From the NCBI GenBank assembly GCA_947367375.1, contig CANBDZ010000013.1, forward strand, positions 1-35,023: 35,023 bases of DNA, written 5' to 3'. Made by a program: the position numbers and the translations under genes. The notes beneath the pieces were generated by a model that did no database searches, was not told where the DNA came from, and saw nothing but the letters and a program-made list of their open reading frames with translations. The first letter of the stretch is position 1; the number at the start of each line of letters is the position of its first letter. This DNA is from an uncultured Bacteroidales bacterium. Its GTDB lineage: Bacteria; Bacteroidota; Bacteroidia; Bacteroidales; UBA932. Below, one piece after another: positions 24,741 through 32,545 of the stretch.

Positions 24741-26000
24741 TATTTCATCCAGTGAAGTCGTGTACAGTCCCGATCTGAAATCGCACCTGATTCCGTCAGC
24801 ATAATGCCCGGGCCTCTGGGTGGCAAGCCTCAAAAGGGACGCCTCAGACGAAGATGCAGTAGAATTGACCGCATCGATAACTTTGGAGAGTCTGTCCTGC
24901 TTGTCACGAAGTTTCTCATCAAAGTCAAAAAGCGATGACTGGATAGCGTCCGCTTCTATTATCCCGCTGACAATCACTCCCGCTTTTTTGTATTTATATC
25001 CATCCCTGTATATGGTCCTGAAGGCCTTCAGGGCCGCTCCCACAATCTCCTGGGCGCTGTTGGCCGCCACCCCCAACTTGACCGTCGCCGACGGAAAGTA
25101 CTGTTCAAGATCCTCCCTGAAACGGTTGGTGTACATAAACACTGTCACCTCACCCGCAGCCGTGCCTTCCTCGCGTAATTTCCGTGCGCACATCGCGGCA
25201 AAATCCGACACTCTAAGCTCCAGTTCACGGACATCTGTTATCATATCCGCAAAAGAACGTGACGTGCAGATGGACTTGCGGTGTCCTTCATTTTCCTCTT
25301 CCACACAAGCTCGTCCCTGAAGTTCCTCCCAAGTCCTGACTCCCGGAAGATGAAGGTGCTTCCTCACCCATTCTTCAGGCCTGTTCACAAAGTCGAGGGC
25401 AGTGTTCACACCCATAGCAAGAAGCTTGGGAGCATTCCTTCTGCCTATTCCCCAGACATCAGCTATTTCAGTGAGTGACAGAGCCTTATTGCGTTTCTCG
25501 TCCGAGTCTATCATACAGACTCCCCTATATCCCTTATATTTCTTCGCGAAGTGACTAGCTATCTTTGCGAGCGTCTTTGTCGGGGCGACGCCGATGCTCA
25601 CCGGCACTCCCACCCATTTGCGCACCTTTGCCACAATATCCCTGCATAATTCGGGAATCTTTTCGGGACCGATTCCGTCAAGGTGGAGATATGCCTCATC
25701 TATCGAATATATCTCGATCTTCGGCACAGCGTCCGCCAGGACCGACATCACTCGGTTCGATATATCTCCATATAACGCATAATTCGACGAGCAGGCGTAG
25801 AGACGACCATTGTCGGCATATCCCTTTACCTGATAGAACGGCGTTCCCATCTTTATGCCCATCGCCTTGCTTTCGTTGCTTCGCGAGACGACGCAGCCGT
25901 CATTGTTGGACAGAACAACAACCGCCTTTCCTTCGAGTTCGGGTCGGAAGATCCTCTCGCAGGAAACGAAGAAATTGTTGCAGTCCACAAGTGCGTACAT
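24726..26000 (-). CDS. umuC: DNA polymerase V catalytic subunit (Y family)
   Basis: This 424-residue translesion polymerase has palm motifs YALVDCNNFFVSCERIF (catalytic D6) and IYSIDEAYL (D101, E102), plus YSSNYALYGD-like fingers (ACSSNYALYGDIS), the helix-hairpin-helix ADVWGIGRRNAPKLLAMGV, and a little-finger domain with VTVFMYTNRF. The C-terminal FDFDEKLRDKQDRLSKVIDAVNS is typical of UmuC. Length is normal (about 420). It starts 1 base after the umuD stop. UmuC acts with cleaved UmuD in error-prone bypass after DNA damage. Confidence 0.97.
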   Translation of the reverse strand: MYALVDCNNFFVSCERIFRPELEGKAVVVLSNNDGCVVSRSNESKAMGIKMGTPFYQVKGYADNGRLYACSSNYALYGDISNRVMSVLADAVPKIEIYSIDEAYLHLDGIGPEKIPELCRDIVAKVRKWVGVPVSIGVAPTKTLAKIASHFAKKYKGYRGVCMIDSDEKRNKALSLTEIADVWGIGRRNAPKLLAMGVNTALDFVNRPEEWVRKHLHLPGVRTWEELQGRACVEEENEGHRKSICTSRSFADMITDVRELELRVSDFAAMCARKLREEGTAAGEVTVFMYTNRFREDLEQYFPSATVKLGVAANSAQEIVGAALKAFRTIYRDGYKYKKAGVIVSGIIEADAIQSSLFDFDEKLRDKQDRLSKVIDAVNSTASSSEASLLRLATQRPGHYADGIRCDFRSGLYTTSLDEIIKVH

Positions 26001-26001
26001 T

Positions 26002-26433
26002 CTATCTGACTTTCTTGATCACATAAGTCACCACACCCCACATAATGAAGTCCGAGCCTTCGGAAACCTCTATTGCAGGGTACTTGTCATTTGCAGGAAG
26101 AAGGCTGAGTCCGTCCTCCCTGAACTTTATGTATTTCAATGCGAATTCCCCATCCACAAAGCACACGGCCATGTCACCGTCACGGGCTTCCAAAGACTTG
26201 TCTATCACGAGGATATCTCCTTCCTCTACTCCGGCATCTATCATCGAATCACCGACGACGCGACCGTAGAAAGTCGCCGCCGGATGTTTCACAAGTTCCT
26301 TGTTCAGGTCTATAGCCTGGGTCATATAATCAGTGGCAGGAGACGGGAATCCTGCGTGGATCTCCGTCTGGGCCATTGAAGGCAGAGACTGGCTTTGTTC
26401 CTGTCCCTGAATGATTTCATCTTTATCAGTCAT
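26002..26433 (-). CDS. umuD: UmuD-like self-cleaving mutagenesis protein (LexA/S24 family)
   Basis: From the ATG at 26433 the product has 143 residues. It shows the self-cleavage site HAGFPSPA (A27-G28), the catalytic Ser63 in VVGDSMIDAG, and Lys100 in FALKYIKF: the Ser-Lys dyad. RecA filaments stimulate its cleavage in other bacteria, after which it joins UmuC. The track start is a GTG at 26454 that lies inside a TAATTTTG -7 element, so the ATG is preferred. It is coupled to umuC by a 1-base gap. No LexA-type helix-turn-helix is present, consistent with UmuD rather than a repressor. Confidence 0.95.
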   Translation of the reverse strand: MTDKDEIIQGQEQSQSLPSMAQTEIHAGFPSPATDYMTQAIDLNKELVKHPAATFYGRVVGDSMIDAGVEEGDILVIDKSLEARDGDMAVCFVDGEFALKYIKFREDGLSLLPANDKYPAIEVSEGSDFIMWGVVTYVIKKVR

Positions 26434-26453
26434 TTTGTCTACATCCAATGCCA

Positions 26454-26461
26454 CAAAATTA
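26454..26461 (-). promoter_or_regulatory. Candidate -7 element of umuDC
   Basis: On the minus strand TAATTTTG matches TAnnTTTG, 20 bases before the umuD ATG. No clear -33 TTTG was seen. Confidence 0.45.
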
Positions 26462-26468
26462 GCAATAA

Positions 26469-26478
26469 TCCTGCAGGA
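26469..26478. promoter_or_regulatory. TCCTGCAGGA palindrome between umuD and the GNAT-like gene
   Basis: A perfect 10-bp palindrome sits midway between the two divergent -7 elements (26454-26461 minus, 26484-26491 plus). Its position suits a shared operator, for example for a damage-responsive repressor, but no known SOS box consensus is recognisable. Confidence 0.3.
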
Positions 26479-26483
26479 ATTGG

Positions 26484-26491
26484 TATCTTTG
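26484..26491 (+). promoter_or_regulatory. Candidate -7 element of the GNAT-like gene
   Basis: TATCTTTG matches TAnnTTTG and lies 14 bases before the ATG at 26506, giving a very short leader. It supports the ATG over the upstream track start at 26395. Confidence 0.5.
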
Positions 26492-26505
26492 CGAAGATAT
26501 TATCC

Positions 26506-27453
26506 ATGGCTTCACTTGTAAAAGAAATAGGATCTTTCCTGACGGAAAACGGGCTTTCGCACTCTGTCAAAAACGACAGTGGGTGCGAGGTTATCGTCAT
26601 CGACAAGCCGCAGCTGGCCATATTCCCTATCGAGGTGACGGCCGTCACTGCTGAAGAAGCGTTCGTCAAGAGCGAAGAGGAGTGGGAAAAGATAAAGGAA
26701 TATACCGACGTCCACGGCTATCCCGTCATAATCACTGAAGACAGGTGGAGGAGCGACACAGGGGCGCTCAGGAACAGGCTTCTGGCACATATGAGGCAGC
26801 ACGTCCAGGTATATGCCAGGAACTGTGAGGTGAGGCGTATTGAGAAGATGGAGGCGGCCGCGTTTCTTGCAGAGCATCACTCCTATGGCAACGCATCCTG
26901 CAGGTACCATTACGGAATGTTTCTGAAGAGGCACACCGGGCACAATGCCGACGGAGGCGTCGGCTGGCCTGAGCCGGGCACACTGGTAGCGGTGGCGCAG
27001 TTCTCCAATGCCCGCAAATGGCTCAAGGGAAACAAGGAGATACGCTCATACGAGTGGACTCGCTATGCATCCCTTTCAGGAGTGAGGATCAGCGGTGGCA
27101 TGGGAAGGATGCTGAAGACTTTCATAGAGGATGTAAAACCCGATGACATAATGAGTTATGCAGACCTCGAATGGTCTTGGGGAGATGCCTATTCACAGTT
27201 GGGATTCAGTCTTGAGGGGCAGAAGGAGCCGGTGACTTTTGTGGTTGATGAACAATGGAGGAGATCCCCGGTCAAGCCGGGGATGCCGGCAAAGGCTGAG
27301 AACGCCATTGCCGGCGTGACCGGGGAAAAAGAGAACGTCATTGCCGGCGCGACCGGGGAAAAAGAGAACGTCATTGCCGGCGTGACCGGCAATCTGTTCT
27401 TCAGAAACTTCGGCAGCAACAAATACCGCCTGAAACTGACGGATTACGAATAA
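26506..27453 (+). CDS. Phage-type GNAT-like protein with repeat-derived C-terminal insert
   Basis: From the ATG at 26506 ([12 protein letters not shown]) the product has 315 residues. The N-terminal part to about residue 90 is unassigned (a [14 protein letters not shown] stretch stands out). Residues about 95-255 contain [66 protein letters not shown] and [19 protein letters not shown] recall this pattern from phage proteins and domains attached to homing endonucleases, with an acetyltransferase-like core; the function is unknown. Between WRRSP and [15 protein letters not shown] lies an insert of about 44 residues made of 11-residue repeats ([11 protein letters not shown]), encoded by palindromic repeat DNA. 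The gene is divergent from umuDC, and purC follows from its own promoter. Confidence 0.7.
   Translation: MASLVKEIGSFLTENGLSHSVKNDSGCEVIVIDKPQLAIFPIEVTAVTAEEAFVKSEEEWEKIKEYTDVHGYPVIITEDRWRSDTGALRNRLLAHMRQHVQVYARNCEVRRIEKMEAAAFLAEHHSYGNASCRYHYGMFLKRHTGHNADGGVGWPEPGTLVAVAQFSNARKWLKGNKEIRSYEWTRYASLSGVRISGGMGRMLKTFIEDVKPDDIMSYADLEWSWGDAYSQLGFSLEGQKEPVTFVVDEQWRRSPVKPGMPAKAENAIAGVTGEKENVIAGATGEKENVIAGVTGNLFFRNFGSNKYRLKLTDYE
27264..27393 (+). repeat. Palindromic repeats translated inside the GNAT-like gene
   Basis: Two hairpins have the same geometry as the intergenic element at 24677-24697: ATCCCCGG-TCAAG-CCGGGGAT (27264-27284) and ATTGCCGG-CGTGA-CCGGCAAT (27373-27393), each an 8-bp stem with a 5-base loop. 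Between them a 33-base unit (GAGAACGTCATTGCCGGCG...) is repeated about 2.8 times from 27298, in frame. Confidence 0.85.
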
Positions 27454-27460
27454 TATTTAC

Positions 27461-27468
27461 TACATTTG
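27461..27468 (+). promoter_or_regulatory. Candidate -7 element of purC
   Basis: TACATTTG matches TAnnTTTG, 34 bases before the purC ATG and 7 bases after the preceding stop. No -33 TTTG was seen at the proper distance. Confidence 0.5.
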
Positions 27469-27502
27469 TGGGATTGAATTTAACATAAACAATTATATAA
27501 CA

Positions 27503-28447
27503 ATGGAAGCAATTGTAAAGACTGATTTCTCTTTCGCTGGCCAGACCGGCCACTATGTTGGAAAGGTACGCGACGTGTACAGCATCAATGACGAGTATCT
27601 GGTAATGGTAGTTTCAGACAGAATCTCTGCCTTCGATGTGGTTCTCCCTAAGGGAATTCCATTCAAGGGACAGGTTCTCAACCAGATCGCATCAAAATTC
27701 CTTGACGCTACTACAGACATCCTCCCTAACTGGAAGATCGCAGTTCCGGATCCTATGGTGACAGTAGGTCACAAGTGTGAGCCTTTCAAGGTGGAGATGG
27801 TTATCCGCGGCTACCTTTCAGGTCACGCTTGGCGCGAGTACAAGGCAGGAAAACGTACAATCTGCGGCGTAGAGATGCCTGAGGGAATGGTAGAGAATCA
27901 GAAGTTCCCAGAGCCTATCATCACTCCTACCACAAAGGCAGCTGAAGGCCACGACGAGGACATCTCTAAGGAGGAGATCATCGCACAGGGCATCGTAAGC
28001 AGAGAGGACTACGAGCAGCTCGAGGCTTACACAAGAGCAATCTTCCAGAGAGGAACAGAGATCGCAGCCAAGATGGGCCTTATCCTCGTAGACACAAAAT
28101 ACGAGTTCGGAAAGAAGGACGGCAAGATCTACCTTATGGACGAGATCCACACTCCTGACTCTTCACGCTATTTCTATGCTGAGGGTTACGAGGAGCGTCT
28201 CGCAGCAGGAGAGAAGCAGAAGCAGCTTTCAAAGGAGTTCGTTCGTGAGTGGCTTATGGCAAACGGTTTCCAGGGCCAGGACGGACAGCAGGTTCCTGAG
28301 ATGACTCCAGAGATCGTTGACGGCATCACTGAGCGCTACATCGAGCTCTACGAAAACATCGTAGGAGAGAAGTTCGAGAAGGCTGAAGGTACAGACATCC
28401 TCGCACGCATAGAGAAAAACGTAAGCGAGTGTCTCGCTTCACTATAG
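27503..28447 (+). CDS. purC: Phosphoribosylaminoimidazole-succinocarboxamide (SAICAR) synthase
   Basis: The product joins CAIR and aspartate with ATP in purine synthesis. It has 314 residues, typical of the longer Bacteroidota/eukaryote-like PurC. Motifs: [117 protein letters not shown]. Strongly biased codon use suggests high expression. The next gene begins 9 bases later although it has no link to purines. Confidence 0.98.
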   Translation: MEAIVKTDFSFAGQTGHYVGKVRDVYSINDEYLVMVVSDRISAFDVVLPKGIPFKGQVLNQIASKFLDATTDILPNWKIAVPDPMVTVGHKCEPFKVEMVIRGYLSGHAWREYKAGKRTICGVEMPEGMVENQKFPEPIITPTTKAAEGHDEDISKEEIIAQGIVSREDYEQLEAYTRAIFQRGTEIAAKMGLILVDTKYEFGKKDGKIYLMDEIHTPDSSRYFYAEGYEERLAAGEKQKQLSKEFVREWLMANGFQGQDGQQVPEMTPEIVDGITERYIELYENIVGEKFEKAEGTDILARIEKNVSECLASL

Positions 28448-28456
28448 TATATCACT

Positions 28457-29902
28457 ATGAAAAGAATCATCACAGTATTGGCCTCGATGCTATGCCTTTG
28501 TATAGCATCAGAGGCCAAGCTTGCATTGTCAAGCGTATGCAGCGACGGAATGGTCCTGCAGCAGAACACAGAAGCAGTCATCTGGGGAACAGCAGACGCC
28601 GGTGCTCAGATCACGGTAACCCCTTCATGGAACGGAAGAGCCTACAGAGGCAAGGCTGATGCAGAGGGCAGATGGGAAGTAAAGGTTGAGACCCCTGCCG
28701 GCAGCTACAAGGCCTACAGCATCTCTGTAAAAGGAGACGGTTCAGCACTCAAGATCAGCGATGTACTGGTCGGAGAAGTGTGGCTTGCATCAGGACAGAG
28801 CAACATGGAGATGCCTATGAGAGGCTTCTTCAACTGCCCTGTAGAGAACTCCCTGGAATACATCTGCGCTCCAGCTGCCAAAGAGAAGATCAGAATGTTC
28901 ACAGTTCCTATCAAGCAGTCATACGAGCCTCTCTATGAGGTAGATGCAAGATGGGAAGGAGCAGAACCTGCAACAGTTCCTGCAATGAGCGCCACAGCAT
29001 ACTTTTATGCACGCAAGCTGAACGAAATGCTTGATATTCCTGTAGGTATTGTTTCATGTGCCTACGGCGGAGCACGTATCGAGAGCTGGACTCCTAAGGA
29101 AATCCTCGAGACTTACAGTGACGAGAACCTGGACAAGGCCCACATCGAGGCTACTGAGCACTACCTCCGTCCTTATCTTGCATACAACGCTATGCTTTGC
29201 CCTGTAATGGGATACACAATCAAGGGTTTCATCTGGTACCAGGGATGTTCAAACGTCGGCCGACACCATCAGTTCGTCGAGAGAATGAGCAACATGATCA
29301 ACCACTGGAGAGAGTGCTGGGGTGACACAGACGCACAGCTTCCTTTCTATATGGTAGAGATCGCGCCTTACAGATACAAGCCTGCTACAGCAGTCAGCTA
29401 TGCTTCATTGCTGCGACTTGCACAGCACGAGGCTGCCCAGACAATTCCAAACTGCGGCATTGTAGTCACAAACGACCTCGTGGACAGCTTTGAAATGGAC
29501 AACATCCATCCTATGCGCAAGCTCGAGGTCGGCCAGAGACTCGCAAGACTTGCTCTGAACCGCAACTACGGTTTCCACACCGTAGCCTGCGACAGCCCTG
29601 AAGCTGTACGCTGTTATCGCCTGCCTGCAGGAAACGAGCTGGGAGTAGAACTTACCCAGACTCCTAACGGCCTGAGCAGATGGATGGAAATCGAAGGTCT
29701 TGAAGTGGCAGGAAGCGAAGGTATATTCTATCCTGTAACCTACGCCTACTTCGAGTGGGAGACAAGAGTTTTGAGAGTCAGGTCAGAATTTGTACACGAC
29801 CCTTGCGAAGTAAGGTACGGATGGGGCGACTTCAAGCCAGGCAACCTCAAGAATGCAGAAGGCCTCCCTGTAGCGCCGTTCAACCTCAAAGTTGAGAAAT
29901 AA
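28457..29902 (+). CDS. Exported sialate O-acetylesterase-like SGNH esterase
   Basis: The 481-residue product has a Sec signal (MKRIITVLASMLCLCIASEAK). It shows SASA-family motifs: LVGEVWLASGQSNMEMPM with nucleophile Ser115, GGARIESWTPKEIL, GFIWYQGCSNVGRHHQFVERM, LPFYMVEIAPY and the His block NDLVDSFEMDNIHPMRKLEVGQRLARLAL. These enzymes remove acetyl groups from sialic acids or from plant glycans such as xylan in the periplasm or outside the cell. Full SASA proteins of Bacteroidota have this length. The true substrate cannot be told; no sialidase or xylanase lies in the window. The next gene starts 17 bases after it. Confidence 0.92.
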   Translation: MKRIITVLASMLCLCIASEAKLALSSVCSDGMVLQQNTEAVIWGTADAGAQITVTPSWNGRAYRGKADAEGRWEVKVETPAGSYKAYSISVKGDGSALKISDVLVGEVWLASGQSNMEMPMRGFFNCPVENSLEYICAPAAKEKIRMFTVPIKQSYEPLYEVDARWEGAEPATVPAMSATAYFYARKLNEMLDIPVGIVSCAYGGARIESWTPKEILETYSDENLDKAHIEATEHYLRPYLAYNAMLCPVMGYTIKGFIWYQGCSNVGRHHQFVERMSNMINHWRECWGDTDAQLPFYMVEIAPYRYKPATAVSYASLLRLAQHEAAQTIPNCGIVVTNDLVDSFEMDNIHPMRKLEVGQRLARLALNRNYGFHTVACDSPEAVRCYRLPAGNELGVELTQTPNGLSRWMEIEGLEVAGSEGIFYPVTYAYFEWETRVLRVRSEFVHDPCEVRYGWGDFKPGNLKNAEGLPVAPFNLKVEK

Positions 29903-29919
29903 AATCACACTAAAACATA

Positions 29920-30495
29920 ATGAAAGGAACATACGTATTTCTTGCTGACGGATTCGAAATATCCGAAGCGCTCACTACTGTCAACATGCTCCGCAGAGGC
30001 GGCGTAAACGTAAAGACAGTTTCTATATATGACGACAGAATTGTCACAAGCTCAAACAGGATCCCTGTTGTGGCAGACATGGCATTCGGAGAATTCAGGG
30101 CCTCTACCACATTCGGCCCATGTCTTCCAACAGACGTAATGATCTTCCCGGGCGGAATGCCAGGTTCATCTAACCTTGCGACCTTCCCTAAGCTTATGGA
30201 CATCATGCTGCAGCACCATGCAGAAGGCGGCACACTTGCAGCCATCTGCGCAGCTCCAAGCGTAGTTCTCGGCCTTCTTCCTACACTCGAAGGCAAGAAG
30301 ATGACCTGCTACGACGGATTTGAGGAAGCAGTCATTGCAAAGGGAGCAGAATATGTCAAAGAAGGAGTCGTAGTAGACGGCAACATCATAACAGGACGCG
30401 GCCCAGGTTGGGCAGTAGAATTCGGCCTTGCAATCCTTGCTCTCATCAAGGGGCAGGAGACAGCAGACAAAGTAAAGGCTGGCCTGATGCTCTAA
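29920..30495 (+). CDS. DJ-1/PfpI family protein (YajL-like)
   Basis: The 191-residue cytoplasmic product has the DJ-1 pattern: YVFLADGFEISEALTTVNMLRRGG with Glu16 in the position of DJ-1 Glu18, VMIFPGGMPGSSNL, the nucleophile elbow AAICAAPSVV (Cys110), and ITGRGPGWAVEFGLAIL. Members act in oxidative stress defence or as deglycase/chaperone-like enzymes, and the biochemical role is debated. It ends the purC-esterase-DJ-1 gene run and is followed by a terminator. Confidence 0.93.
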   Translation: MKGTYVFLADGFEISEALTTVNMLRRGGVNVKTVSIYDDRIVTSSNRIPVVADMAFGEFRASTTFGPCLPTDVMIFPGGMPGSSNLATFPKLMDIMLQHHAEGGTLAAICAAPSVVLGLLPTLEGKKMTCYDGFEEAVIAKGAEYVKEGVVVDGNIITGRGPGWAVEFGLAILALIKGQETADKVKAGLML

Positions 30496-30499
30496 GAAA

Positions 30500-30530
30500 A
30501 GAGGCTCTCACATCAGTGGGAGCCTTTTTC
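30500..30530 (+). terminator. Terminator after the DJ-1 gene
   Basis: AGGCTCTCAC and GTGGGAGCCT pair over 10 bp (one G-T) with a 4-base loop, followed by TTTTT. It abuts the end of the convergent Stealth gene. Confidence 0.85.
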
Positions 30531-31489
30531 TATATTGTTATATTTAATTTTGACGTTATCCATTCCTGCAATGTGCGCCTGTCCTCTTCCGACGCAAGGT
30601 CTATAGAGTTGAAGCAGGCGAAAGGACCTTTGAAAGAGCGAAGGAGCTCCATCTTGCGGGAGAAATAGCCCGGCTTGTCCTTCGGCTGGAAGAAGAAGAG
30701 TCTGCCATCTGCCGGACGGAGTTCAATCTTATGCTGAGAGTCCAGCAATGTATACTGAAGCACTGTCGGAACAAACTGCGAGGCATCCCTGAAGCGATGG
30801 CATATATTCCTTCTCAGTATATCCTTATGGGCTTCAAAATACTCTTCATAAACATCACGTCTCAACGCCTTCTGGCAATGAGCCGGCCTTATGTACGACA
30901 TGCGGGCTCCGGCAAGCATAGCCGCATTCATCTGCAGTCCCTTTGTCGTCACAGCCTTGCTTCCACCCGAATTCCTTTTCAGCAGTCTTGTAAGCCTGTC
31001 CCAGAAAATCGATGATCTTCCGCCGTACACAACCGGAGTACCGTCTGGAAGATAGAAATCTTCCGGAGTCACAGGAGCAAGGAGCATCAGATCGTCATTG
31101 AATTCAAGGAAGCGGTCACTCAGTCCCGGAATACGCCAGGTCATTGACTCTATAGAAACCGAATTGAAAGTAGGAAGGCAGTCTTCATATCCTTTGAAAA
31201 GGACCTTATGATCCACTATCTCCACCGGTATATATCCTTCTGGAAAATTTCTCTCAAGAAAAGCATCAAGACCGGGATCCTGCTCGTCAGTGACTATATA
31301 GATCTTATTCAGCCACGGAGCATAACGATTGAGAGAGGCCACGCACCAGAATATCTCACCCAGGTCTGCATAGCGAGTCTCCCCCGCCTTGTCATTTGAC
31401 ATCAGCTGGCCCGCAGAGGCATATTTCATCCTCTTTTCACGATGACGAGCGTCATTGCCGTCAACCCAGGTAATAACAGCATCTATCAT
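30530..31489 (-). CDS. Stealth-family sugar-phosphate transferase (second gene)
   Basis: The 319-residue product carries the Stealth conserved regions: CR1 MIDAVITWVDGND, CR2 RYADLGEIFWCVASLNRYAPWLNKIYIVTDEQDP and LPTFNSVSIESMTWRIPGLSDRFLEFNDD, then CR3-like RPAHCQKALRRDVYEEYFEAH and a C-terminal CR4-like region (GPFACFNSIDL). Stealth proteins transfer sugar-1-phosphate units to build phosphodiester-linked capsules, and the human GlcNAc-1-phosphotransferase belongs to the same family. It lacks a signal peptide or membrane segment and should act at the cytoplasmic face. Its ATG overlaps the stop of the other Stealth gene (ATGA), so the two are coupled. Confidence 0.92.
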   Translation of the reverse strand: MIDAVITWVDGNDARHREKRMKYASAGQLMSNDKAGETRYADLGEIFWCVASLNRYAPWLNKIYIVTDEQDPGLDAFLERNFPEGYIPVEIVDHKVLFKGYEDCLPTFNSVSIESMTWRIPGLSDRFLEFNDDLMLLAPVTPEDFYLPDGTPVVYGGRSSIFWDRLTRLLKRNSGGSKAVTTKGLQMNAAMLAGARMSYIRPAHCQKALRRDVYEEYFEAHKDILRRNICHRFRDASQFVPTVLQYTLLDSQHKIELRPADGRLFFFQPKDKPGYFSRKMELLRSFKGPFACFNSIDLASEEDRRTLQEWITSKLNITI

Positions 31490-32364
31490 TTCTCAAAGCG
31501 CGATCTGTTCGGGAACCTCTTTTCGAAGGCTGCAAGCAGTGACTCTCTCATCACTACATACTTCGATTCCGGTATCTTCACATCGTTTATACAGCAGAGC
31601 TTCTTCGAAGGAGACTCAAGGAAGGCAGAAAGGGTGTCCATACCTGTGACAGCAAGAGAAAAATGCTTGCCCTGGATCCTCTCGGAGATTGCCATACCTT
31701 TATAATATATGTAATCCAGCATCAGGTTCTGATTTACATTAGAATCGTTCCTGACGCGGGAAAGCGTAGCCTTTATATCCTTATCTAGCAGAGCTGAAAC
31801 TTCCTGGCACTGACTGCGAAGAAGCGGAAGACAGATGTGCTGTGCCCTGACAAATCCAAGTCCCGGCTTCATTCCAAGGGCCTTTCTTGCCATATGGTCC
31901 GATCGTCTGCAATGCTTCTTGTACATACCGGATGCAAGGATATGTTTTGAGAAGCCTACCACGATCTTTCCATTCCTGAAGAAGTCCTGAGGGCTGCATT
32001 CCTTGACAGGGAAGATGTCGTCGTTGAAGTACAGGTACTCCTCATCCAATCCCTCGATCCTGTGAAGGAACATTTCGATAGTCGTACTGTTGAATGTAGG
32101 AAGGTATTCTGCAGGTATGATGTCCTTGTGAAGAACAATCTTCAGGTTTTCCTGGTCAGCCCAAGAAGGTACCTGCGAAGGATGCGAGACCACGAGGTAG
32201 ACATTTCTGATGAAAGGCATGTTCACCTCAATTCCTCTGAGCAGGTACTTCAAAGTTCCCCAGTCACGGAAACGCTTCTCCATCACAGGGACATTTGTGT
32301 ACGCCTCATAGTCCTTCTTCCAGAAAGGATCATTACCATCTACGTATGTAATAACGATATCCAT
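31486..32364 (-). CDS. Stealth-family sugar-phosphate transferase (first gene)
   Basis: From the ATG at 32364 the product has 292 residues (MDIVITYVDGNDPFWKKDY). The track start is a TTG 12 codons upstream that falls at the edge of a TACATTTG -7 element, so it is rejected. Conserved regions: CR1 MDIVITYVDGND, CR2 RDWGTLKYLLRGIEVNMPFIRNVYLVVSHPSQVPSW, LPTFNSTTIEMFLHRIEGLDEEYLYFNDDIF, and CR3-like VRAQHICLPLLRSQCQEVSALL. It is distinct from its neighbour (DYxxYTN region, Cys-rich middle), so the pair are diverged paralogues rather than a fresh duplication. No other capsule genes lie beside them. Confidence 0.92.
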   Translation of the reverse strand: MDIVITYVDGNDPFWKKDYEAYTNVPVMEKRFRDWGTLKYLLRGIEVNMPFIRNVYLVVSHPSQVPSWADQENLKIVLHKDIIPAEYLPTFNSTTIEMFLHRIEGLDEEYLYFNDDIFPVKECSPQDFFRNGKIVVGFSKHILASGMYKKHCRRSDHMARKALGMKPGLGFVRAQHICLPLLRSQCQEVSALLDKDIKATLSRVRNDSNVNQNLMLDYIYYKGMAISERIQGKHFSLAVTGMDTLSAFLESPSKKLCCINDVKIPESKYVVMRESLLAAFEKRFPNRSRFEK

Positions 32365-32388
32365 AAGCTTTATCAGGTCAACAGGATG

Positions 32389-32396
32389 CAAATGTA
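32389..32396 (-). promoter_or_regulatory. Candidate -7 element of the Stealth operon
   Basis: On the minus strand TACATTTG matches TAnnTTTG, 24 bases before the ATG at 32364. No convincing -33 TTTG was found. Confidence 0.5.
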
Positions 32397-32419
32397 GCAA
32401 ATTTCGGCAGGAGAAAGCG

Positions 32420-32498
32420 TTAAAAAAAGATTGAAAGACGTTAAAAAAAAGTTTAAAACTTTAAAAAAAGAGAAAAATCTCGTTTTTCTTTTTTTAAA
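32420..32498. promoter_or_regulatory. Phased A-tract spacer between Stealth and fimbrial operons
   Basis: A-tracts are centred near 32425, 32435, 32446, 32456, 32466 and 32475, about 10 bases apart, followed by T-tracts to 32495. Two inverted repeats lie inside: AAAGTTT-A-AAACTTT (32448-32462) and a 15-bp imperfect arm pair from TTAAAAAAAG to CTTTTTTTAA (32461-32497). Phased A-tracts bend DNA; both flanking operons are transcribed away from it. Confidence 0.55.
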
Positions 32499-32525
32499 TC
32501 ACGCAATGCTCTGAATGCCGCAATA

Positions 32526-32533
32526 TAGATTTG
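32526..32533 (+). promoter_or_regulatory. Candidate -7 element of the fimbrial locus
   Basis: TAGATTTG matches TAnnTTTG and lies only 12 bases before the ATG at 32546, predicting an almost leaderless transcript. It overlaps the TTG used as the start in the track. Confidence 0.5.
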
Positions 32534-32545
32534 CGAACAAAAAGT

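Noticed and set aside
27189-27422. Minus-strand ORF with [10 protein letters not shown] repeats
   Set aside because: It is the antisense reading of the palindromic repeat region in the GNAT-like gene.
32461-32497. Terminator or invertible-promoter repeat in the Stealth-fimbria spacer
   Set aside because: Both flanking operons start here so a terminator is unlikely; only one AT-rich arm pair lies close together, with no distant second inverted repeat or invertase gene in the window to support inversion.
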